Shown here one piece after another: positions 39,537 to 49,793 of a DNA stretch of 64,000 nt (its first letter is position 1; the number at the start of each line of letters is the position of its first letter). This DNA comes from Piromyces finnis (Eukaryota > Neocallimastigomycota > Neocallimastigomycetes > Neocallimastigales > Neocallimastigaceae): assembly GCA_002104945.1 (NCBI GenBank), contig MCFH01000065.1, forward strand, positions 1 to 64,000, in the 5' to 3' direction. Below the pieces are notes generated by a model that worked only from the letters and a program-made list of their open reading frames with translations, made no database searches and was not told where the DNA came from. A program made the position numbers and the translations under genes.

Positions 39537-42500
39537 ATAGTGGGAGAAGAAGCACTCCCAGTAATCCAAAAATAGCTTCACTTAATAACAGTTCAGTTGA
39601 TAATAATGAGTACTCTGAATATTCTGAGTATTCTGACTTATCAGATAATGAAGAAATATCTTCTATTGAAGATAAAATTATTGCTGCAGCTAAAAGAAAA
39701 GCTAATGATGAAGAAGACTCTTCCAAGAAAAGAGTACAAAAATCATTAAAAGAAGACCCAAGACCAATAGTTACCCCTGCTACTAGGAAGCAACAAGAAC
39801 GTGAACTCAGTAATGAGAGTTTAGAATCAGGTTCACCATCACAACCCAAGAACCAACTTGACACGTCTGTTCTGAGTCAACCTAATATTAACAAGGAAAA
39901 AGAAAAAAGTAAAAGACTCAGAGAAAAACAAAGAAGTAAACCACCAACCCCCATAAATAAAGACGAAAGAGAAGAAAACGAAGATATGGAGGTCAGTATT
40001 GATACGGAAGATAAAGTAGAAGTAGAAAAAGCTAAAAAGAAAAATACAGATATTCTACCGACGTTATTGAAAATGACTAAAGATAAAGAAAAAGATAAAA
40101 CTAAAGAGGAGAAAGTCACACGTAATATCCAAATGAGAGGTGATACCAGTGATTATGATATTTTTGAAGATTTAAACACAGCTAAATGTGATATTACTTA
40201 TGGACAGTTATTTAATGTATACCCAAAAATAAGAACACAACTTTCCCAAGGACTAAAGTTAGAGAAAGTACAAAGCAAGGTATCAGGTGCATTAAATAAC
40301 ATAGTAGCTACTACAACCTTATTAAATAATATCTACCATGACTATATAAGTAAGAATAATGAAGCTTCAGAAGAGGATATAGCAATGGTGGATGCGACTG
40401 TGGATGGAATACCAGGAAAACTACTGGTGGATACGTGTAGTAACTTAAATGTTATTACATCTTCTTTTTACAAAAGACTACCAAAGGAATATGAAGTGGT
40501 AGGAATAAGCAAAGGACGTATTCGACTAGCTACTACTGATGAAGAATACTCTGAGGGTACTGTGGTGCGTATACCAGTTAGAATAGGAGAGGTAGAACTA
40601 GTGGTTGACTTCAGAATACTTGAAAAAGAAGAACCGTTCTATGATATGTTAATAAATTATAAAACTCAAGTAGATAATTTATTATATATAAATCCAGTAA
40701 CCAAGAGCTTATGTCAAGTGAAAGAAAGAGGTGTAGTAGAAGAAATAGTACCTATCAATAACCAATATTATAATGAAGGAAAATTGGTATGTACTATTAA
40801 GAAGATACCAGATGGAGATACTAAAAGCTTGAAGTCTATTGAAGGTTTACCACCTCAGGAGTATATACACAATGAGATATTCTTGAACACCTTACCAAAA
40901 GATAAACGGAAAGAAATACTCCGACTTTTGGAAGAAAACTTAGAGATTATTGCGACGTCTTCTGAGGAATTAACGCCTTCTAAATTATCACCACATAAAA
41001 TAAATCTAAAGGCTGGTGTAAAACCAGTTAAACAAAGAGCTTATAGGTTAACTAAATTTAAATCAGATATACTAAAAGAAGAGTTAACTAAGCTAATAGA
41101 AAAAAAGTTAATAGAGCCGTCCTATTCAGAATGGTCCTCCCCTGTAGTTCTGGTTCCAAAACATAATGGTAAGTGGAGAATGTGTGTGGACTATAGGAGA
41201 GTGAACGACCTCACGGAAAAGGACTCTTATTCACTCCCCTATATTGATGAAATATTTGATAGTCTGAACGGAGCCAAAATATTCACTACTATGGACTTAT
41301 ATTCAGGTTATCATCAAATTTCTATGCATGAGGAAAGCACTGAGGTTACTAGTTTTACTACCAAGTTTGGTAACTATCAGTTTAAGGTCATGCCGTTTGG
41401 GTTAACTAATGCACCAGCAACTTTTCAGAGGGAAATGAATAAGATATTATTTCCTTTAATAGGAAATTGTGTATATAATTTTATTGATGATGTACTCATA
41501 TATTCCAAGAGTGTGGAAGAACACATGGAACATATTAAGAGAGTATTTGAAATATTGAAAGAAAATGAATTAAAAATAAATCTTGAGAAATGTAGTTTTA
41601 TGAAGGAAGAAGTAAATGTATTAGGTCACAGGTTATCTACTAAAGGTTTGAGTCCTTTGGAAAGTAAAATAGAAGCCATAAGGAAGTGGGAAGCTCCAGG
41701 AAATATTCATGAGTTACGTTCATTTTTGGGTGCAGTAGGATATTATCGAAATTTTATTCCTAATTATTCTCAAGTAACCGCGCCCTTATGTGAGTTATTA
41801 AAGAAAAATGTACGATATAAATGGGAAGAAAAACATGAAAAAGCATTTAAAGTATTAAAAGAAAAACTGATAAACGCTCCCATTTTAAAGTTTCCTGAAT
41901 TTGATAAGCCTTTTATCATACGTACGGACGCGTCGTATGAAGGAGTGGGTGGTGTTTTATTACAAGAAGATGAAACTAACAAAATAGAACACCCTGTACA
42001 TTATATTAGTCGAAGTCTTAGTAAAGCGGAGAAGAACTATGGAATAACAGAGTTAGAAGGTGCTGCGTTATTCTTTTGCGTGAGTAAGTTAAAACCTTAT
42101 ATTTTAGGAAACCCGTACACTACTATGGTTTATACGGACCATAAACCACTTTTGGGTTTATTTAAAAATAAGGAACCAAATAGTGCACGTCACAACAGAT
42201 GGTGTCTTACAGTAAGTCAGTTGGATATTGATATTCAATATGATAAAGGAAAGAATAATGTTATAGCTGATGCATTATCAAGAATGAAGAATAAAGAGGA
42301 GAAAAAGATACTGGTAACAAAAATTAATAAAACTAATAATGAAGAGTTATTAACCAAAGTTATTAAGGAGTTTATAGCTGAAAAATTTACTACCATAGAT
42401 GGGAAGGACTATTTCGTAGATGGTAATAACTTACGTCAGCTAATATCTACTGTAGAAGAAAAAGTAAAGTTAATATTTCAAGCACATAACGTAGGTCATG

Positions 42501-43504
42501 AAGGTTATTATAAGACTTATCAAAGGTTAAAGAAAAATTATTATTGGAATGATATGATAGCGGATATTAAAAGAATTATTAGCAAGTGTGAGAAGTGTCA
42601 AGTAAATAGACCACAACCTTATCCAGAACCAACTGAGGACAAAGCTACTAAAGTGGAAGGACCATTTGTACATCTAGGTTTGGATATTATTGGGCCATTA
42701 CCTAAGACAAGAAATAGTAAACAATATATAATAGTCATAGTTGACTATTTTACTAAATGGGTAGAAGCCGAAGCGGTGGAAACTGTTACTTCTCTGGACG
42801 TGATAAAGTTTTTAATAAATGTGTTTGCAAGACATGGGGTACCACAAGTTATTACTACAGATAATGGAACTCAATTTACCTCAGATATGACAAAGATATT
42901 TCTAGACCTATATGACGTATATGTGAAGTTCACAGTTCCCTACCACCCTGAAAGTAATGGATTAACAGAAAACCGAAATAAGGAAATTGGGAAACTTTTA
43001 AGACTTTTAGGGAAAGAAAGTAAAGACTGGGATGAAGTTCTACCTTCCGCGCTTTGGGCCTTAAGAACTACAAAGAATACGGCTACGAAACATTCAAGTT
43101 TTGAGCTAGTTTATGGTAGGGAAGACCAACAACCTTTTGATATAGCTGCCCGACCCACTAAAGATCAAAACAAGAGTTCCGATGAAATTCTTTTGGAAAA
43201 GTTTATAAATCACTACCGATGGACCCTAGAAGCTGCTGAAAATGTAAAGACGGCTAATAAATATTGGTCTATGAGAAGAGAAGAAAAATTAAGTATGAAC
43301 CAAGCTAAGAAAATAAAAGTAGGTGACCTAGTTTTGGTAAGAAACTTCAGTAGAACAAAATTGGAACCTTACTTTGTAGGACCTCTCAAAGTGGTCCAGA
43401 AACAGTTCAATACAGTAGTCTTAGCAGACCCAGAAACTGGAGTACTAATGAACAGAAACGTACATTTCAAAAATGTCGTTAAATATAACTCAGCAACGGA
43501 GTAG
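39533..43504 (+). CDS. pol: Element 3 Pol, expressed by -1 frameshift
   Basis: The frame is open from the slippery site; the first ATG at 39986 is not the likely start. About 1323 residues after the shift. Order: an acidic/Ser-rich linker of about 200 aa; aspartic protease with the variant triad DTC (KLLVDTCSNLNVI) instead of DSG or DTG; RT with FIDDVLIYSK (FIDD); RNase H (RTDASYEGVGG, TDHKPLLG); integrase with HHCC finger (HNVGHEGYYKTY ... CEKCQ) and DDE core (LDIIGPLP, TDNGTQFTS, NGLTENRNKEIGKLL); a GPY-type C-terminus (EPYFVGPLKVV) and no chromodomain. It is more divergent from elements 1, 2 and 4 than those are from each other, so it is a separate Ty3/gypsy lineage. Ends 24 bases before the 3' LTR, over the polypurine region. 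Confidence 0.93.
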   Translation, partial: LDSGRRSTPSNPKIASLNNSSVDNNEYSEYSEYSDLSDNEEISSIEDKIIAAAKRKANDEEDSSKKRVQKSLKEDPRPIVTPATRKQQERELSNESLESGSPSQPKNQLDTSVLSQPNINKEKEKSKRLREKQRSKPPTPINKDEREENEDMEVSIDTEDKVEVEKAKKKNTDILPTLLKMTKDKEKDKTKEEKVTRNIQMRGDTSDYDIFEDLNTAKCDITYGQLFNVYPKIRTQLSQGLKLEKVQSKVSGALNNIVATTTLLNNIYHDYISKNNEASEEDIAMVDATVDGIPGKLLVDTCSNLNVITSSFYKRLPKEYEVVGISKGRIRLATTDEEYSEGTVVRIPVRIGEVELVVDFRILEKEEPFYDMLINYKTQVDNLLYINPVTKSLCQVKERGVVEEIVPINNQYYNEGKLVCTIKKIPDGDTKSLKSIEGLPPQEYIHNEIFLNTLPKDKRKEILRLLEENLEIIATSSEELTPSKLSPHKINLKAGVKPVKQRAYRLTKFKSDILKEELTKLIEKKLIEPSYSEWSSPVVLVPKHNGKWRMCVDYRRVNDLTEKDSYSLPYIDEIFDSLNGAKIFTTMDLYSGYHQISMHEESTEVTSFTTKFGNYQFKVMPFGLTNAPATFQREMNKILFPLIGNCVYNFIDDVLIYSKSVEEHMEHIKRVFEILKENELKINLEKCSFMKEEVNVLGHRLSTKGLSPLESKIEAIRKWEAPGNIHELRSFLGAVGYYRNFIPNYSQVTAPLCELLKKNVRYKWEEKHEKAFKVLKEKLINAPILKFPEFDKPFIIRTDASYEGVGGVLLQEDETNKIEHPVHYISRSLSKAEKNYGITELEGAALFFCVSKLKPYILGNPYTTMVYTDHKPLLGLFKNKEPNSARHNRWCLTVSQLDIDIQYDKGKNNVIADALSRMKNKEEKKILVTKINKTNNEELLTKVIKEFIAEKFTTIDGKDYFVDGNNLRQLISTVEEKVKLIFQAHNVGHEGYYKTYQRLKKNYYWNDMIADIKRIISKCEKCQVNRPQPYPEPTEDKATKVEGPFVHLGLDIIGPLPKTRNSKQYIIVIVDYFTKWVEAEAVETVTSLDVIKFLINVFARHGVPQVITTDNGTQFTSDMTKIFLDLYDVYVKFTVPYHPESNGLTENRNKEIGKLLRLLGKESKDWDEVLPSALWALRTTKNTATKHSSFELVYGREDQQPFDIAARPTKDQNKSSDEILLEKFINHYRWTLEAAENVKTANKYWSMRREEKLSMNQAKKIKVGDLVLVRNFSRTKLEPYFVGPLKVVQKQFNTVVLADPETGVLMNRNVHFKNVVKYNSATE

Positions 43505-43528
43505 CTTGAGTTTTAACGAAGGGCATTC

Positions 43529-44386
43529 TGTTAAGGAATGAACATAAATAGTTGAATTAGCTAGAATTTTAGGAATTAACCTTCAACTATTTATATTCCT
43601 TACTAGTGTTTAACTCTATTTTTAAAATATAAAAATTATAATATATAATTTTTATACATTTTTCTAGTAATTATTCATATTTTTATTATATAGTTATATT
43701 ATTTGTATATAGTTATTTAAGACCTTTATTATTAGTATTAGTATAATTACTTATAATATTTTATACTTATAAATTTTACAAAATTTTATTATTAAAATAG
43801 TTATAGGAATTTTATTATTATTTAAGGTTTATTTTATTAATTAACTTTATTGTATAATATTTTATAATTTGAAATTATGACATAGAATTTAATTATAATT
43901 TTTACTAAAAGAGGCAACTGTTACACACAAAACAGAAGATACCTCGACAGAAAAATTATTATTTATGTCTAAAAAAGGGCATAATTAATTGAATAATATA
44001 ATTTTATTATATGTCATAATTAAATATATAATATATGATATGCAAAAATGTTACACATATCATAAATTAAAATTTTATTAATTATAAATTAAAAATTTTT
44101 CTATTCAAATATTAAGAGATTATTCATAATATATATTAAGGATTTAATTAATATATGTTACAGTGAATGATCCATATATTATGAATGAAATCAATTTAAA
44201 TCCTTAGCTATCCAAAACCATTAAATTTCAAATAATGGATAGTTGGAAAAAGTACGAGGATTTTTGAGAAAATTTTTAAAAATTGAAAAATCAAAAATAA
44301 ATTAAATGAATAAAAATTAAAATTAAATAAATTTTTATTTTTATAACTATTCAAGTGTTTTGTGATATCTTATTTGAACCGTAGCA
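43529..44386 (+). repeat. Element 3, 3' LTR (858 bp)
   Basis: Second copy of the 858-bp LTR. Preceded by ACGAAGGGCATTC, the probable polypurine region. Confidence 0.95.
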
Positions 44387-44390
44387 ATTC

Positions 44391-44396
44391 ATTACA
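44391..44396 (-). repeat. Displaced last six bases of the 5' LTR of element 1
   Basis: ATTACA, directly after the ATTC duplication of element 3 and directly before the GTGGC duplication of element 1. Confidence 0.85.
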
Positions 44397-44515
44397 GTGG
44401 CCTCAAATTTTTCATCTCGTATTTGTGGCTTGATAATGCAGTATGGAGTGTTGCATCGATTAATGTATTTTGTGTTAATGATGCCAAAACTAAGTAATAG
44501 ATTCTTGTAATGGTG
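44397..44515 (-). pseudogene. Ty1/copia remnant, upstream part
   Basis: After the GTGGC duplication the minus strand continues the copia RT: text like LLSFGIINTKY, then CNTPYCIIKPQIRDEKFEAT, which joins MYKSALGSLIYL at 31158 once element 1 is removed. Further upstream it is cut by an LTR at 44516. Confidence 0.8.
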
Positions 44516-45098
44516 ACACAGAAAGAATAGATTAGGATATCTATTCTATTACAATAACACTAAATTTAAAATAAAAAATAAAAATTGGTTTATTAAAAAA
44601 ATATCTTTTATTATAATAGAAATTTTATTAATAACAATTACATTGATAAAATGATGAAAAATATCTTCTATTTATATTTTTCCTAAATACATTTATATTA
44701 TATAATAACTATTTATTTAAAATATATTATTATTTAAAACCTATACTAAAATATTAATTATTAATAAAATATTTAAACTATAATTATTTTAGTAAAATTA
44801 AATAGGCAATTCAAATCAAATACTATTCAATTTGAATATGTGCCCATGTATTATTGATATATTAATCATTTATTATTTATCTATTTCTATAAAAAAACAA
44901 TACTAAAACTAGGGATTTAAATTGAGAATATTAATTTACTTGTTAAACATTAAAGATAAATTAATAATTTATTTTGTTTTAAACTTTAATTATTAATAAA
45001 TAAATTATGTCTCATTTTCTTTTTCTGTAATATAAATTGTGTAACTTTAACAAGTGCTTAAGTTACATTAAAGATTGTAAAAGAAATGTGTTCTTAAC
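44516..45098 (+). mobile_element. LTR of family D, copy A (3' end altered)
   Basis: Starts TGTAATGGTGACACAGAAAG and follows the element 4 LTR (60081-60684) to about 45071, then ends in an unrelated 27 bases beginning TGTAAAAGAAATGTG, which resemble the first bases of the element 2 LTR. Probably a truncated solo LTR with a later rearrangement. Confidence 0.7.
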
Positions 45099-45141
45099 TG
45101 TAATGCTGACACAGAAAGAATAGATTAGGATATCTATTCTA

Positions 45142-46502
45142 TGTAAAGATATCAAGCGCCTCTGTTTGATATCTTTAATGTAACTTAAGCCACAAGTATT
45201 ATTGTTTAAGTTACACAAATTATATTCAGAAAAAGAAAATGAGACATAATTTATTTATTAATAATTAAAGTTTAAAACAAAATAAATTATTAATTTATCT
45301 TTAATGTTTAACAAGTAAATTAATATTCTCAATTTAAATCCCTAGTTTTAGTATTGTTTTTTTATAGAAATAGATAAATAATAAATGATTAATATATCAA
45401 TAATACATGGGCACATATTCAAATTAAATAGTACTTAATTTGAATTGCCAATTGTATTTTACTAAAAATAGTTTGTAAAGATATAATATATATCTTTAGA
45501 TTATTTAATAATTAACTATTAATTATTAAATAATAAATTAATATTTATTAAAATTAACTATGAAATTTTTAATATTCAATGGAATAATTTAATAATAAAT
45601 TATTTTATAATAATTCCGTCAAAATTAAATAAAGATAAATATTTAAATTTAAGGAACAAAAGAATCTTAATTAAATTTAAATATTTCAAATATTTTAAAT
45701 ATTCATAATAACTTTAAATACTTTTTATTTAATTTTAGAATAGTTTAATAATAATATACTTTCTTATTTAAATTTAGAATAGTTTAATAATTTTAACTGA
45801 GTTTTAAAAATAGATGTGTTTATATTTCAATAGGAAATATATTAAGAATAGTATTGATAATATTAAATTAATTTATAGATAATACCTGAGCTTTATTCAA
45901 TTTTGAGTTTACTCAAATTAAATTAAAAGTATAATGAATTAGTTTTAGTTTAGTTTTATTATTTTATTATTTAATTAGATTAGTTTTGTTTATTTTATAT
46001 TAAATATATGTTTATTTAAATAGAATAATATATTAGAATATAATTATGAAAAAATATAAATACATGTAAATTTTATCAATTGAATCGATGTAATTGTTAT
46101 TTTATTTCTAACCATTAATATAGAAGATAATTTTTAAAAAAAAGAAACTCCTATTTTTATTTTATCGTGTGTTTAATTGTTTTATTGTTAAATATAAAAT
46201 CTGTTTTAAGATTAATATTTTACATAGTTATAGTTTAAATATTTATTAATAATTAAGATTTTAGTGTAGATTTTAAATAATAATATATAAGAAATAAATA
46301 GTTATAATATAATATAAATGTATTTAGGAAAAATATAAATAGAAGATATTTTTCATCATTTTATCGATGTAATTGTTATTATTAAAATTCTATTATAATA
46401 AAAGATATTTTATAAAACAATTTTTTATTTTATTTTTCAAATTTTTGTGTTATTGTAATAGAATAGATATCCTAATCTATTCTTTCAGTGTTCAACATTA
46501 CA
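45142..46502 (-). mobile_element. Inverted solo LTR (family D) inside the 3' LTR of element 4
   Basis: Starts TGTAAAGATATC and ends CATTACA on the plus strand, i.e. a family D LTR in opposite orientation; flanked by TTCTA (45137-45141 and 46503-46507). Without its own insertion (45474-46224 plus one TSD) it is 605 bp, matching the 604-bp LTR at 60081. Confidence 0.92.
45474..46224 (+). mobile_element. Solo LTR (family F, 751 bp) nested in the inverted family D LTR
   Basis: Termini TGTAAAGATATA...TTTTACA; 5-bp duplication TAGTT (45469-45473 and 46225-46229). Same family as 56023-56774 (inverse) and the partial copies after 60684. Confidence 0.92.
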
Positions 46503-46507
46503 TTCTA

Positions 46508-47081
46508 TTACAATAACACCAAGTTTAAAATAAAAAATAAAAATTGTTTTATTAAAAAATATCTTTTATTATAATAGAAATTTTAATAATAACAATTACA
46601 TCGATAAAATGATGAAAAATATCTTCTATTTATATTTTTCCTAAATACATTTATATTATATTATAACTATTTATTTCTTATATATTATTATTTAAAATCT
46701 AAACTAAAATCTTAATTATTAATAAATATTTAAACTATAACTATTTTTAGTAAGATACAATTGGCAATTCAAATTAAGTACTATTCAATTCGAATATGTG
46801 CCCATGTATTATTGATATATTAATCATTTATTATTTATATATTATTTATCTATTTCTATGAAAAAACAATACTAAAACTAGGGATTTAAATTGAGAATTT
46901 TAATTTACTTGTTAAACATTAAAAATAAACTAATAATTTATTTTGTTTTAAACTTTAATTATTAATAAATAAATTATGTCTCATTTTCTTTTTCTGAATA
47001 TAATTTGTGTAACTTAAACAATAATACTTGTGGCTTAAGTTACATTAAAGATATCAAGCTGAGGCGTTTGATATCTTTACA
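46508..47081 (-). repeat. Element 4, rest of 3' LTR
   Basis: Resumes with TTCTATTACAATAACAC after the TTCTA duplication and ends GATATCTTTACA. Next to it lies ATCTCTCTCTCTAAG, which on the minus strand is a polypurine tract (AGAGAGAGAGA) abutting the LTR. Confidence 0.88.
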
Positions 47082-47117
47082 ATCTCTCTCTCTAAGTCGA
47101 GCTCCTGCGAGATTAAT

Positions 47118-49048
47118 TTATATAGAATCCTTTCTCGAAGGAATTTCAATTACAAATGGTTGGTATCTGTGCTTGATTAGATTACCAGCTTTATTCTTTC
47201 TAATTTTCATGGAGGAGTCGTTCGACTTATGTTTTGACTTTTTAGAGTTTCTTTTAAACTCTTGTATTAATTGTTTATCTGGAATCTGATCTTCCGAAAT
47301 CCAAGTGGATTTGTCAAATCCTTTCCACGATGAATTATAAAATGTTTCACCATTAACAGATTTCATCTTCTCAATTTTCTCTGGATTTTTTTCAATCAAA
47401 TCTGTGTTAAGGTGAATGTTCCTCTTCCTACGATTAGACCTATCGTTAAACTCGTTTTCAAAGTATGGTTCTAACAATGAGACATGAAAGACTGGATGAC
47501 ATCTCATTGTCTTTGGAAGTTTCAATTTGAAAGCGAGAGAACTAACTTTTTCAATTATCTCAAATGGACCAAGCATTTGAGGTGCTAATTTTTTCTTTAA
47601 GTTAGTTCCAGGAGAATCTTTCAATAACCATACTTTCTTTCCCACTTCGAACTCCGGGGGACTCATTCTTTTCATATCGGCATATTTCTTATATGTTTCT
47701 TTTGCTTTTTCTAAATTTTCTTTTAATAATTTAAAGTTTTCATTCATATCAATTACTCTTTGTTCAGCTCTACTAGGTCTATCATTAGCTGGAATTTCTA
47801 AGCTGAACTTTAGATGAAAACCATAATTAGCAAAGAATGGCGATTGATTTATAGATTGTTGTAAAGTATTGTTATATGCAAATTCAGCAAATGGGATAAG
47901 ATCAACCCAGTTATTCTGCTTTTTATTTATAAAACAACGGAAATATTGTTCTAATATGCCGTTCACCCTCTCCGTTTGACCATCTGTCTGCGGATGGTTG
48001 GCAGTTGATAATGAATGATTGATATTAAGAAGGTCACAAAGTTTTGACCAAAAATCAGAAGTAAATTGCGAGCCTCTATCAGAGATGATGGAATCAGGAA
48101 GACCATGCAAACGGAAGACATTAGCAATAAAAGCATCAGCAGCAATCGAAGCGGTAGGAAGACAACGTAAAGGAATGGCGTGAGCAAATTTAGTAAATCT
48201 ATCGACAACAACCATGAGAGTTGTCATATCTCTGGACTTAGGAAGATCAACAATAAAATCAATAGAAATATCAGACCAGGGCCTACTGAGAGTGACCAAA
48301 GGGGATAACAATCCATAAGGCTTATGTCTGGGGACTTTGGATTTGCAACAAGTCACGCAAGATTTGATAAAAGATTTAACATTTGAATGAAATCTTGGCC
48401 ACCAAAAGTTTCTATAAATCAGTTCAGTGGTTTTCTTAATACCGAAATGACCAGCAGCAACAGAATCATGATGAAGTTCCAAAACTCTTGTCCTAAGAGA
48501 TTTAGGAACATAAATAAGATTATTATATAACAAAAATCCTTCATTATCAATAATAACTTTATCAATATTTTTAATAGGTACATTACATGCAGAACCATTC
48601 ATTTTAAATTGGACAATAGAATTATACAAATCGTCATTTTTAAGTTCTAATAAAATAGAATCGATTAACGGTTTGTTATCGCTATGATGAAGCGAAATAG
48701 TAAGACAAAAAACATCAGAATTAATATTATTCACTAAATGGTCACTTCTACGAGACAGGATATCAGGCTTACCTGATTTCTTTCCAGCTCTATAAATGAG
48801 TTTAAAATCAAATCTGGATAAGAATAAATTCCATCTAATTTGTCACTGAGCTAGCATTTCAGGTTTTCTAGGAAATGTTAAATTCTTGTGATCAGTATAA
48901 ATTATGAACGGATGGCGTGCACCTTCTAAATAATGACGCCATTCTTCAAGAGCAACTATAATAGCTAAAAGTTCCTTGTCATATATAGGATAGTTTCTTT
49001 GACAACTCGTCAAACTTTTAGAAAGAAATGCAATAGGATGTAATCTGC
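47118..49048 (-). pseudogene. Element 4 Pol, 3' part: RNase H, integrase, chromodomain-like end
   Basis: Starts at the element 2 insertion ([12 protein letters not shown]), passes RNase H ([26 protein letters not shown]), meets a TGA stop at 48843-48845 where Arg or Gln is expected after EMLAQ, and continues in the same frame through the integrase finger (HHDSVAAGHFG ... CVTCC) and DDE core ([35 protein letters not shown]) to a C-terminal chromodomain-like segment (SSWKGFDKSTWISEDQI). The integrase itself looks intact. Confidence 0.9.
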
Positions 49049-49487
49049 TGTAAAGAAATGTGTCTTTAACAATAAAACAAATTATAATATTTACTAAATA
49101 ACTTAGTAATATTAACACTTTAAAATATTCTGTAAATTATTAATTTATAAAAATATCATTAAAAACACATAGAATTTAACTTAATAAGTTAGTGTTTAAT
49201 AATATAATTATTTATTAATAAAATCTCGATTCTTTAAAATATTTGGGAAAATTCACTCGTATTTATACTAAAAATTTTTTAAATTAATTTATAAAATTTT
49301 TTCAACTTAAAATTCTTAACCAATCAATAATCTTCATATAAAATAAAATTTAAAAATAAAATAAAATAAAATAAAATTATAATTTTTTTAAAATAGTATC
49401 TATGAGGTCTCGAACTAGTGTCATTCAGACTCAAAGTCTTAGCTACTAACCACTAAGACAATTTAGTTATTTCTAGTATTCGTTACA
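49049..49487 (-). repeat. Element 2, 3' LTR (439 bp)
   Basis: See element 2. Contains a tRNA-like module at 49402-49470. Confidence 0.95.
49402..49470 (-). other. tRNA-like A-box/B-box module in element 2 LTR
   Basis: Minus strand: TTGTCTTAGTGGTTAGTAG (A-box), a possible anticodon arm TAAGA-CTTTGAG-TCTGA (UUG at the anticodon position) and CTAGTTCGAGACC (B-box-like). The T-stem pairs poorly. Second copy at 55469-55537. Confidence 0.6.
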
Positions 49488-49522
49488 TGGTCCTCCTCCA
49501 GGATTCGGATACCAGACGAATC
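49488..49522 (-). other. Polypurine tract and hairpin next to the 3' LTR of element 2
   Basis: Same 35 bases as at 31686-31721 although the adjoining LTRs differ: CCTGGAGGAGGACCA next to the LTR and a GATTCG/CGAATC hairpin. Confidence 0.75.
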
Positions 49523-49793
49523 TAGAATTTTAATATTTAAATATATGTTTTTCTTTTTTAATAAACTAAACTAAGGAGTGAATTTTCTTAATTATAAAAA
49601 TACATTTAATATAATAAAATACATTTTTTTTTAATATTACTAAAGTTAAAAATAAAATATTGATAAATTTGATATTAATAAATTGTTTAATAATAAAATT
49701 GATATTGATAATGATATTAATAAGTTTTGATAATAATAATAATTGTGATTTTAATATTAATAATAAATATAATTTGAATTTTTTAACTATTTT
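49523..49793 (-). other. Element 2, 3' untranslated region
   Basis: A+T-rich, no coding signal; the plus-strand frame at 49660-49914 is not credible. Confidence 0.7.

Larger units (their letters stand above)
37354..44386 (+). mobile_element. Element 3: Ty3/gypsy retrotransposon, apparently complete
   Basis: 7033 bp, LTRs 37354-38211 and 43529-44386, both 858 bp and, as far as I compared them, identical; termini TGTTAAGG...GTAGCA. 4-bp duplication ATTC at 37350-37353 and 44387-44390. Inserted in the last ten bases of the 5' LTR of element 1. Both frames are intact, so it is young and may be active. Confidence 0.95.
31164..44396 (-). mobile_element. Element 1: Ty3/gypsy chromovirus-type LTR retrotransposon, interrupted by element 3
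   Basis: Bounded by GTGGC duplications. The 3' LTR is 31164-31685; the 5' LTR is 36838-37353 plus the last six bases at 44391-44396, split by element 3. Order on the minus strand: 5' LTR, leader with tandem repeats (36577-36837), gag-protease-RT-RNase H-integrase-chromodomain (36576 to 31956), polypurine tract (about 31686-31700), 3' LTR. The element is dead: frameshift near 34620, protease active site lost, solo LTR in the chromodomain and 5' LTR broken. The LTRs differ by a few substitutions, so it is older than elements 2 and 3. Confidence 0.93.

Noticed and set aside
49402-49470. Genuine tRNA gene
   Set aside because: The A-box, B-box and part of an anticodon arm are present, but the T-stem and acceptor stem do not pair, and the unit repeats in both LTRs.
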